Assembly: GCF_040610475.1 (NCBI RefSeq)
Contig: NZ_JBEXMJ010000011.1
Coordinates: 124,001 to 188,000 of the forward strand
Direction of reading: 5' to 3'
DNA length: 64,000 nt
From: Actinopolymorpha sp. NPDC004070
GTDB lineage: Bacteria > Actinomycetota > Actinomycetes > Propionibacteriales > Actinopolymorphaceae
Shown: one piece after another, positions 17,764 to 24,641 of the stretch
How positions within the stretch are numbered: the stretch's first letter is position 1
How the letters are laid out: the number at the start of each line of letters is the position of its first letter
Made by a program: the position numbers and the translations under genes
Notes under the pieces: generated by a model
Seen by the model: the letters and a program-made list of their open reading frames with translations, nothing else
Databases searched by the model: none
Told to the model about the DNA's origin: nothing

Positions 17764-17935
17764 CCAGGCTGAACTACTGCGGGTGTGTGAGTACCTGGGC
17801 GTGCCGATCGAGACGCTGTATCGGTGGCGCTACATCGGCGCTGGTCCTCGCGCCGCGCGGATCGGCAAGCACCTGCGCTACGACCCGGCCGACGTGTACG
17901 CCTGGGTCGCGGAACAGAAGGCGACCGCCGCATGA
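17672..17935 (+). CDS. xis: Excisionase-type helix-turn-helix protein
   Basis: The C-terminal 60 residues match small Xis/MerR-like helix-turn-helix proteins: LRVCEYLGVPIETLYRWRYI, GAGPRAARIGKHLRYDPADV, YAWVAEQ. Starts are possible at GTG 17672, ATG 17690 or later, and the region before ATDNQAELL is not family-like. The stop overlaps the integrase start as ATGA, the usual xis-int order of actinobacterial integrative elements. Because int is broken, this gene is probably a relic. Confidence 0.75.
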   Translation: MDRDALMGSLQPDHPSTRVVTRQRVYIATDNQAELLRVCEYLGVPIETLYRWRYIGAGPRAARIGKHLRYDPADVYAWVAEQKATAA

Positions 17936-18879
17936 GTGTGGAGAAGCGGGGCGACCGTTGGCGGGCCAGATACCGCGGCCCGGACGGGCGGGAGCGCAAC
18001 AAGAGCTTCCGCCGCAAGCTCGACGCGCAACGCTGGCTTGCCGAGGAGCAGACCCGGATCGGTCGCGGTGACTGGGTTGACCCCGCCGCGCCGAGTGTCG
18101 AGTTCGGTGTGCTCGCGGCCGAGTGGTTCGGAACAACTCTGCATCTGAAGCCGCGCACGCGAGATGGCTACAGCCGACTGCTGAATCGGCGGATCCTCCC
18201 CCGCTGGGGGCGGGTTCCGATGGGCAAGCTCGACGGCCTGGTACCAGAGTGGATCACGGAACTCGGCGCGGCGGGACTGTCACCGACGGACATCCGGCAG
18301 ACCGTGTACGTGTTCTCGGCGGTGTGCCAGTACGCGGTGCGAACCGGTCGGGCCCGGGCGAACCCGGTGGCGGGTCGGAAGCTGCCCAGGCCGAAGCCCG
18401 CGCGGGAACGGATGCTCCTGAGCCATTTGGAGGTGGGCCGTCTCGCCGACGCAGCTGGTCAGTACGGGACACTCGTGCACGCTCGCCTACACCGGACTTC
18501 GCTGGGGCGAGCTGATCGCGCTTCGGGTCCGGGACGTCGACCTGGCTCGCCGTGCGGTTGACGAACTTCCCGGCGTTCGGCGTGGCACCCGGCCGTCGCC
18601 GCAGCCGGGCTGGACGGGCTAACGATCCACGGCATGCGGCACACGGCCGCGTCGCTCTACATCTCGGCCGGCACTCCGCCCAAGGTCGTCCAACACATCC
18701 TCGGGCACGCGTCGACCATGATCACGATGGATCTGTACGGCCATCTGTACGCCGACGAGATGGACACGTGGGCCGCACGGCTGGACGACACCGCCCGGCA
18801 GTTCGACGTGTGGCCAGAACGTGGCCAAAACGACGATTCCGAGGTGATCGACTCGAACCCCCAACCTTCTGATCCGTAG
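17932..18879 (+). pseudogene. int: Tyrosine-recombinase integrase, frameshifted and internally deleted
   Basis: Frame 1 (17932 to about 18478) has the N-terminal DNA-binding domain (RWRARYRGPDGRERNKSFRR) and core-binding domain (WITELGAAGLSPTDIRQTVY). The catalytic Arg motif LAYTGLRWGELIALRVRDVD then appears one frame off, so a frameshift lies near 18478. About 50 residues expected after it are missing, and near 18560 an extra C shifts the frame again before FRRSAWHPAVAAAG-type sequence. Box II (IHGMRHTAASL), LGHAS and the nucleophile Tyr (MDLYGHL) follow. The last codons and the stop TAG lie inside the 27-bp att repeat. Three lesions make it inactive. Confidence 0.88.
18853..18879 (+). repeat. 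Attachment-site core copy (27-bp direct repeat of the tRNA-Arg 3' half)
   Basis: This 27-bp block (TCGAACCCCC ... ATCCGTAG) is identical to 20850-20876, which lies in the T-arm/anticodon part of the tRNA-Arg gene. It forms the 3' end and stop codon of the integrase pseudogene, the typical position of an attachment core next to int. The following bases differ from the tRNA, so no tRNA is reconstituted here. Confidence 0.85.
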
Positions 18880-18880
18880 G

Positions 18881-19040
18881 AAAGGGCACCTTGATCACGA
18901 GCTGGCCGTTTCCGCTGAGGAGGTACTCGGCCCGGTGCTCATGGTCGTCCGGTGTTGCACCTCGTTGGAGTCAGGCTGGGGTCAGTTGGCAGGCAGCGAA
19001 GTCCGCCTTGAGGAAGTACGCTCCTGTGGTGTCGAGAGCG
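18881..19040 (-). pseudogene. Degraded unrecognised coding fragment
   Basis: Read on the minus strand, one frame gives GAYFLKADFAACQLTPA, a TGA stop, then LQRGATPDDHEHRAEYLLSG and NGQLVIKVPF, with GC-rich third positions on both sides of the stop. The simplest reading is a real gene with a Trp (TGG) to TGA mutation, cut off at the att repeat. I do not recognise the family and see no start codon. The remainder of the 18880-19238 gap shows nothing else beyond a possible leader for the ligase. Confidence 0.3.
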
Positions 19041-19238
19041 CTTGAAGGCTTCCTAGATCTTGCGGCACCATCAAGGCAGATGGGATGCGCCTGTTGAATG
19101 GCGGCTCCAGGTCGGGCGTCGCAACCAACCTCTCACTCTGCAGGCGGCTCCTCATTCGCTTCTACGGCGTTCGATGCTGATCTCGATCACGGGGGTGGCA
19201 GCGTGGCCGGGATTGCCGGAAGGGCGTTGGAGGGGCCG

Positions 19239-20768
19239 GTGAGCCCGTGCGGTCTGCTTCGCACTGGTCTGGATGCTAATCCTGATAGGCTCGCGCTGAT
19301 CTCGGCGGATACGCGCTGGACGTGGCGCAGGCTCGATGACCTTAGCAATCGCTTGGCTGCGGGTTTGCTGGGTCTGGGACTGAACCCCGGTGATCGGGTC
19401 GCTTCGCTCATGCCGAATCGTCCTGCACTCATCGTTCACTACCTCGCCTGTTTCAAGGCGGGCCTGGTCGCAACGCCCCTCAATTACCGTTACATGGCAC
19501 CGGAGATCGATCACGCCCTGGCGGTCAGCAAAGCCCGCGCGCTGCTCGCGCACGCCGAGCGGGAGGAGGATCTCGCCGCAAGCCAGCTCGCCCGACAGCT
19601 GCCGTTGGGCACCATCAGCTACGGCGGCGGACGAGGAGCGGGTCCGGTTTTCGACGAGCTGATCGAGGGACAGGCTGTATCTTCGCCTCCGCCGCCTCCT
19701 CCTCCGGCGGCGCCGGCCGTGATCTTCTTTACCTCAGGGAGTACCGGGCGCCCGAAGGGGGTCACGCATACCCACGAGACTCTCGGCTGGATGTTGGCCA
19801 TCGGGGCGGCAGGGCTCGAATTCAGCCCGGACGATCTGCTGTTGGCTGGTTCGTCGCTGTCGCACCTCGGTGCGTTCTACCTGTCGTTCGCCTCGCTGAG
19901 CGTGGGCGCAGGCGTGATTGTGGCCCACACGTTCGATGCAGACGAGTTGCTCCCGCTGCTGCGCGAAGACCGCCCGACGGTGCTGTCGATGCTTCCTTCG
20001 AAACTGTCCGCGCTGACCCGCGACCACGGCGCCCGGCACGACGACTTCGCCTCGCTGCGGCTGTGCCGGGCGGCGGGTGACACCGTCTCCGCGGAGCTGG
20101 GGCGGGAGTTCACCGCGCTGAGCGGGTTGGTGATCGACGAGGCCTACGGCATGACAGAAGTCGGGCTGGCGACCGTGAGCCCGCCGTCAGGTCGGATCAA
20201 GCTCGGTTCGGTCGGGCAAGTGGTTCCCGCGGTCTCGCTGTCAATCCAGAACGAGGACGGCGAGGAGCTGCCGGCCGGGAGTGCAGGCCGCTTGTGGATC
20301 AAGACTCCCGCGGCTACCGCCGGCTACTGGAACGACCCGGGCGCGACCGAGGCGGCCTTCAGCAACGGGTGGCTGGACTCAGGCGACATGATGCGAGTCG
20401 ACGAGGAGGGCTACTTCTTCTTCTGCGGGCGCAAGAGGCAAATCATCGTCCACGACGGCTCGAACATCTGCCCCCAGGAGGTCGAAGGTGCCCTGCTCCA
20501 GCACCCGGGCGTCACGAGCGCCGGGGTGATCGGGATCCACGACCTTGTGCATGGTGAGAACGTCCGCGCCTACATCACCCTCGCGGAAGGGACCGAGCAA
20601 CCCACCAGCCAGGAACTGATCCAGTTCGCGCGCGCGAGGGTCGGCTACAAGGCGCCAGAGGAAATAGTCGTCCTCGCCGACATGCCCCGCACAGCCACGG
20701 GAAAGCTGGACCGGACGTCCCTGAAGCGAATGGCCGAGGCGAACCTCGCACGTCGGGCTAGCCGATGA
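19239..20768 (+). CDS. Acyl-CoA ligase / AMP-binding enzyme
   Basis: This is an ANL-superfamily adenylate-forming enzyme: P-loop FFTSGSTGRPKGVTHTH, A5-like DEAYGMTEVG, A7/A8 GWLDSGDMMRVDEEGYFFFC, GRKRQIIVHDGSNICPQEVE, and the catalytic Lys in PRTATGKLDRTSLKR. I choose the GTG at 19239 because GGAGGGG lies 4 nt upstream and homology starts at LLRTGLDANPDRLAL; an earlier start at 19098 is possible. A proline run (PPPPPPPAAP) precedes the P-loop. It is the only gene between the two att copies, and its codon usage is less GC-extreme than its neighbours, so it looks acquired. Substrate class is unknown. Confidence 0.9.
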   Translation: MSPCGLLRTGLDANPDRLALISADTRWTWRRLDDLSNRLAAGLLGLGLNPGDRVASLMPNRPALIVHYLACFKAGLVATPLNYRYMAPEIDHALAVSKARALLAHAEREEDLAASQLARQLPLGTISYGGGRGAGPVFDELIEGQAVSSPPPPPPPAAPAVIFFTSGSTGRPKGVTHTHETLGWMLAIGAAGLEFSPDDLLLAGSSLSHLGAFYLSFASLSVGAGVIVAHTFDADELLPLLREDRPTVLSMLPSKLSALTRDHGARHDDFASLRLCRAAGDTVSAELGREFTALSGLVIDEAYGMTEVGLATVSPPSGRIKLGSVGQVVPAVSLSIQNEDGEELPAGSAGRLWIKTPAATAGYWNDPGATEAAFSNGWLDSGDMMRVDEEGYFFFCGRKRQIIVHDGSNICPQEVEGALLQHPGVTSAGVIGIHDLVHGENVRAYITLAEGTEQPTSQELIQFARARVGYKAPEEIVVLADMPRTATGKLDRTSLKRMAEANLARRASR

Positions 20769-20787
20769 ACCCGTTCTCAACGACGAA

Positions 20788-20822
20788 GGCCCCTGCTCAG
20801 GCGTTGTGCCTGGTCAGGGGCC
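20788..20822. terminator. Bidirectional hairpin terminator
   Basis: Two nested stems pair here: GGCCCCTG (20788-20795) with CAGGGGCC (20815-20822), and CAGGC (20798-20802) with GCCTG (20808-20812). It lies between the convergent acyl-CoA ligase and tRNA-Arg genes. There is no strong T-run, which is common for GC-rich actinobacterial terminators. Confidence 0.65.
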
Positions 20823-20834
20823 GTCTGGGTGGTG

Positions 20835-20907
20835 CGCGCTCGGAGGGATTCGAACCCCCAACCTTCTGATCCGTAGTCAGATGCTCTATCCGTTGAGCTA
20901 CGAGCGC
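20835..20907 (-). tRNA. tRNA-Arg (anticodon ACG)
   Basis: The minus strand folds as a tRNA: acceptor GCGCTCG/CGAGCGC, D-arm GCTCAACGGATAGAGC, anticodon arm CTGA-CTACGGA-TCAG with ACG at positions 34-36, and T-arm GGGGGTTCGAATCCC. Discriminator is G, and CCA is not encoded (CACC follows). Its 3' half holds the att core used by the neighbouring integrative element and the gene remains intact. Confidence 0.95.
20850..20876 (+). repeat. Attachment-site core inside tRNA-Arg (second copy of the 27-bp repeat)
   Basis: The block is identical over 27 bp to 18853-18879. The two copies are direct repeats 1,997 bp apart and flank the acyl-CoA ligase segment. The right copy is part of the functional tRNA, as expected for integration into the 3' half of a tRNA gene. 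Confidence 0.85.
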
Positions 20908-21101
20908 CGGGAACGGTTGGAGAGTCTACAGGTACCCCTCCGGTGCTGCCGAACCAGTTACCCCTCACCGTACCGTGTGCCCGTTCCGGCCCGGTTCAGG
21001 CGGATCCCTCACAGGGCGAATCCCCAGGTCAGAGGCATTGTGGGCGAACCGGAGCCGAGGACTGCCTGGCCTCTCCGAAGGAGGGGAGTACTCAACCGTC
21101 G

Positions 21102-21118
21102 GTTTTAAGTGCTAAAAC
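21102..21118. promoter_or_regulatory. Candidate operator upstream of the carotenoid operon
   Basis: A 17-bp inverted repeat, GTTTTA-AGTGC-TAAAAC, with perfect 6-bp arms, lies about 65 bp before the first start of the operon at 21184. It is AT-rich against a very GC-rich background. It may originally have controlled the truncated monooxygenase gene and now sits in front of the crt operon. The cognate regulator is unknown. Confidence 0.45.
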
Positions 21119-21183
21119 TGAGGTCCACACCGGTGGAACTCCCAGTCCCCGAGCCATCGGTGCACGCGGAGGAGGACGCGACC

Positions 21184-21650
21184 ATGGCCAACGGTTCGGC
21201 TGCCGACCCGGTTCGCACAACCGCGTCCACCACCGATCGTGCCCCCGCCCGCCCCCGGCAACCGTCCGTCACCTGCGTAGTTGCCGGTGGCGGGCCGGGG
21301 GGCATGATCGCGGCGTACCTCCTCGCCCGCGCGGGAGTCGGGGTGACCCTGCTGGAGGCGCACGCCGACTTCGACCGCAACTCCCGCGGCGACTCCCTCC
21401 ACCCCGCCACCCTCGAGCTCCTGGACAGCCTCGGCCTGGCCGACGAGCTCCTCCGGCTCGACCACTACCGCGACCGGCACTTTCGCTTCCACACCCCCAC
21501 CGCGACGCTCACCACCACCGACTACGGCCGCCTGCGCACCCGCTTCCCGTACATCGCCCTGATGCCGCAGGACCGCTTCCTCGACTTCATGGCCGCCAAG
21601 GCGGCGGAGCTCCCGACGTTCGAGTTGCGGATGCAGGCCCGGTCACCGGT
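21184..21650 (+). pseudogene. N-terminal fragment of an FAD-dependent monooxygenase (within the crtE frame)
   Basis: Residues TCVVAGGGPGGMIAAYLLAR, GVGVTLLEAHADFDRNSRGD and ALMPQDRFLDFMAAKAAELP are the dinucleotide-binding start of a PHBH-type (FAD_binding_3) hydroxylase. The similarity stops at FELRMQA. A frame change then gives GPVTGLW, the expected next motif, out of frame, and about 220 residues are missing before the prenyltransferase. So a frameshift plus a deletion joined the fragment to crtE. Confidence 0.7.
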
Positions 21651-23067
21651 CTGTGGACGAGTCCGTGCTGACGTCGGCCTCCGCCCACAGCAAGGCGTCG
21701 TGACGATGCTGCCCGAGCCCGGCCGGGCAGACGGCGAAGTCCTGGGCACCCACCACGCGGCCAGGGAGAACCCGATGGCTCTCGCCCGACCCGACAACCC
21801 CCGATTCCCCGAGGACCGGCTCCCCGAGGACCGGCTCCCCGACGACCGAGCCCGTTTCGACACCCTGCCCGTCGACCTGCCCGTCGACCTGCCTGACGGC
21901 CTGTCGGACGGACTGTCCGACGGACTGCCTGACGCGCACGCCGACGCACTTGCGGACGAGCTGGCCGACAGTTCGGTCGCGGAGGTGTGCGACGAATCTC
22001 CGGGCAAGCTGACCGCCGGCTTCGACCGGGCGGTCGACGTCTACCTGCGGGACCTACTGGCCACCGAGGTGCGGCCGTGGACCGACGGGCTCGCCGGGAG
22101 GCTGACCGACCGGGCCGGCGACCGGGTGGCCGAGTTGCTCGCCGACCTGCGCGCCTGCCTCACCGGCGGCAAGCGATTGCGACCGGCGTTCTGCCACTGG
22201 GGTTTCGTGGGAGTGGGCGGTACGCCGCCCGACGACACGGCCGTCCGGGCCGCCGCCGCGCTCGAACTCCTGCACACGTTCGCGCTCGTCCACGACGACG
22301 TGATGGACGGCTCGTCCTCCCGGCGCGGCGCGCCCGCGCTGCACGCCACCCTGCACGCCCGGCACACCGGCCGCGGCTGGCGCGGCGACCCGCGGCGGTT
22401 CGGGGAGGGACTGGCGGTGCTGGTCGGCGACCTCGCGTTCACCCTCGCCCACCGGATCGCGGCCGGCCTGCCCGATTCGGCCGTACGGACCTGGCATCAG
22501 ATGTGTACCGAACTCGTGGTCGGGCAGCACCTGGACATGCTGGGCAGCGCCACCGGCGAACTCGACGCCGATTACGCCACGTCCGTCGCGACGCTGAAGT
22601 CCGGGCGCTACACAGTCGTCCGCCCGCTGCAGCTTGGGGCCTGCCTCGCAGGTGGAACGAGGTCGCTCGTGGCGGCGTACGCCGAGTACGGAGGTCCCCT
22701 CGGCGTCGCGTTCCAGCTACGGGACGACCTGCTCGGCGCGTTCGGCGACAGCGCCGCCACCGGAAAGCCGGTCGGTGAGGATCTGCGGGAGGGCCGGCCG
22801 ACCCTGCTGCTGGCGGTAGCCGCCGAACGCGCCGGGCCCGAAGACCGGCGGCTGCTGGACCGGGTCGGCGACCCCGACCTGGACGAGGACGAGGTGGCCG
22901 CGCTGACCGACGTACTCCGCCGGACCGGTGCCGACGTGGAGGTCGAGCAGCAGATCAAGCTGGCCGTCGACCGCGCGCTGCTGGCGCTGGAGCGGGCGCC
23001 GATCCACCCGAGGGCGGTGCCCGCGCTGCGCGCGCTCGCCGAGGAGGCCGCATGGCGGCAGCGATGA
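21184..23067 (+). CDS. crtE: Polyprenyl (geranylgeranyl) diphosphate synthase, fused in frame to a monooxygenase fragment
   Basis: One open frame of 627 codons. Residues 30-155 are an FAD-monooxygenase N-terminus, residues 160-285 a low-complexity linker, and residues 290-627 a complete trans-prenyltransferase: FARM motif HDDVMDGSSSRRG, SARM motif FQLRDDLLGAFGD, and GGKRLRP for IPP binding. The enzyme would supply GGPP for the crtB product. The ATG at 21184 has a strong GGAGGAGG site. An internal ATG at 21775 with AGGGAGA upstream could yield a free synthase of about 430 aa. It is first gene of an operon whose next start overlaps its stop (ATGA). Confidence 0.85.
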   Translation: MANGSAADPVRTTASTTDRAPARPRQPSVTCVVAGGGPGGMIAAYLLARAGVGVTLLEAHADFDRNSRGDSLHPATLELLDSLGLADELLRLDHYRDRHFRFHTPTATLTTTDYGRLRTRFPYIALMPQDRFLDFMAAKAAELPTFELRMQARSPVCGRVRADVGLRPQQGVVTMLPEPGRADGEVLGTHHAARENPMALARPDNPRFPEDRLPEDRLPDDRARFDTLPVDLPVDLPDGLSDGLSDGLPDAHADALADELADSSVAEVCDESPGKLTAGFDRAVDVYLRDLLATEVRPWTDGLAGRLTDRAGDRVAELLADLRACLTGGKRLRPAFCHWGFVGVGGTPPDDTAVRAAAALELLHTFALVHDDVMDGSSSRRGAPALHATLHARHTGRGWRGDPRRFGEGLAVLVGDLAFTLAHRIAAGLPDSAVRTWHQMCTELVVGQHLDMLGSATGELDADYATSVATLKSGRYTVVRPLQLGACLAGGTRSLVAAYAEYGGPLGVAFQLRDDLLGAFGDSAATGKPVGEDLREGRPTLLLAVAAERAGPEDRRLLDRVGDPDLDEDEVAALTDVLRRTGADVEVEQQIKLAVDRALLALERAPIHPRAVPALRALAEEAAWRQR

Positions 23068-24641
23068 ACGACGCCGGGACGAACGACGCACCGGTCCTGG
23101 TCACCGGCGTCACCGGGTACGTCGGCGGCCGCCTGGTCCCCGAACTCCTGGAACGCGGCTACCGCGTCCGCGTGCTCACCCGGTCGGTCGACCGGATCCG
23201 CGAACGCACCTGGTTCGCCGACGTCGAGGCCGTGGAGGGCGACGCCGGCGACCCCGACGTGCTCTCCCGGGCGCTGGACCACGTGTCCGTGGCGTACTAC
23301 CTGATCCACGCGATGGGTACGTCGGCGAAGTTCGAGGAGCGCGACCGCGGCACCGCCACCGAGTTCGCGCGGGCCGCCGAGCGGGCGCGGCTGGGCCGGA
23401 TCGTGTATCTCGGCGGCATCACTCCCCTGGACGAGAACGGCCGACCGGCGACCGGCCTGTCGCCGCACCTGCGCTCGCGCGAGGAGGTGGGGCGCATCTT
23501 CTTGGACTCCTCGGTCCCGGCCGCGGTGTTGCAGGCCGCGGTGATCATCGGCTCCGGTTCGGTGTCGTTCGAGATGCTGCGTTACCTCACCGAGCGGCTG
23601 CCGGCAATGGTGGCGCCGTCGTGGGTGCGTACGCGGATCCAGCCGATCGCGATCCGGGACGTGCTGTGGTACCTCGCCGAGGCGCCGCGGCTCGCGCCGG
23701 CCGTCAACCGTACGTTCGACGTCGGCGGCACCGACGTCCTCACGTACGAGCAGATGATGAAGCGGTTCGCCGCCGTCGCCGGACTGCCCCGGCGGGTGAT
23801 CGTGCCGGTGCCGGTCCTCACTCCGAGGCTGTCCAGCCACTGGGTGGGCCTGGTGACGCCGGTGCCGAGCGGGATCGCCAAACCGCTGGTGGAGTCGCTG
23901 CGGTACGAGGTGGTGTGCCGGGAGAACGACATCGCCGACCACCTCGGCGGACCTCCCGGCCGGCTCGGGTTCGACGACGCCGTTTCCCTTGCCCTGAAGC
24001 GGATCCGGGAAGCGGACGTGACCACCCGGTGGTCCTCGGCGTCGGTGCCCGGCGCGCCCAGCGACCCGCTGCCCACCGACCCCGACTGGGCCGGCGGCAG
24101 CCTGTACGTCGACGAGCGCCGGCGCCGGGTGCACGCGTCCCGGGAGACGCTGTGGTCGGTGATCGAGGGGATCGGCGGCGAGCGCGGGTGGTACTCGGTC
24201 AGCACGCCCTGGCGGGTACGCGGACTCATGGACCGCGCGGTCGGCGGTGTCGGGCTGCGGCGCGGGCGGCGAGACCCGAACAGGCTGCAGGTCGGTGACG
24301 CGCTGGACTGGTGGCGGGTCGAGGCGCGCGAGCCCGGTCGGCTGCTGCGGCTGCGCGCGGAGATGCGGCTGCCCGGTCTGGCCTGGCTGGAGTTCCACCT
24401 GGAAGACGACGGCGACGGCGACGGCGAGGTGACTCTCGTACAGCGCGCGTTGTTCCACCCGCGCGGGCTGGCCGGTCAGGCGTACTGGTGGAGCATCATG
24501 CCCTTCCACGGGGTGGTCTTCGGGACAATGATCGCCAACATCGCCCAGGCAGCCGAACGCGGCCGGCCACGCCCGCTGCGCGCCGGCGAGCAGTGGCGCC
24601 GGGAGGTCGCAGCACGGCGAGACGAAGGAGACCACCGATGA
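23064..24641 (+). CDS. NAD(P)-binding SDR-like protein with C-terminal DUF2867 domain
   Basis: The N-terminal 300 residues are an atypical SDR: VLVTGVTGYVGGRLVPELLE (GxxGxxG), VYLGGITP and a late RTFDVGGTDVLTYEQMM segment. The C-terminal 170 residues match DUF2867 (WWRVEAREPGRLLRLRAEM, YWWSIMPFHGVVFGTMIANI). I choose ATG 23064, which overlaps the crtE stop as ATGA; another ATG at 23052 is possible. Its stop overlaps the crtI start, so it is locked in the carotenoid operon. It could modify a carotenoid or lipid, but no reaction can be assigned. Confidence 0.88.
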   Translation: MNDAGTNDAPVLVTGVTGYVGGRLVPELLERGYRVRVLTRSVDRIRERTWFADVEAVEGDAGDPDVLSRALDHVSVAYYLIHAMGTSAKFEERDRGTATEFARAAERARLGRIVYLGGITPLDENGRPATGLSPHLRSREEVGRIFLDSSVPAAVLQAAVIIGSGSVSFEMLRYLTERLPAMVAPSWVRTRIQPIAIRDVLWYLAEAPRLAPAVNRTFDVGGTDVLTYEQMMKRFAAVAGLPRRVIVPVPVLTPRLSSHWVGLVTPVPSGIAKPLVESLRYEVVCRENDIADHLGGPPGRLGFDDAVSLALKRIREADVTTRWSSASVPGAPSDPLPTDPDWAGGSLYVDERRRRVHASRETLWSVIEGIGGERGWYSVSTPWRVRGLMDRAVGGVGLRRGRRDPNRLQVGDALDWWRVEAREPGRLLRLRAEMRLPGLAWLEFHLEDDGDGDGEVTLVQRALFHPRGLAGQAYWWSIMPFHGVVFGTMIANIAQAAERGRPRPLRAGEQWRREVAARRDEGDHR

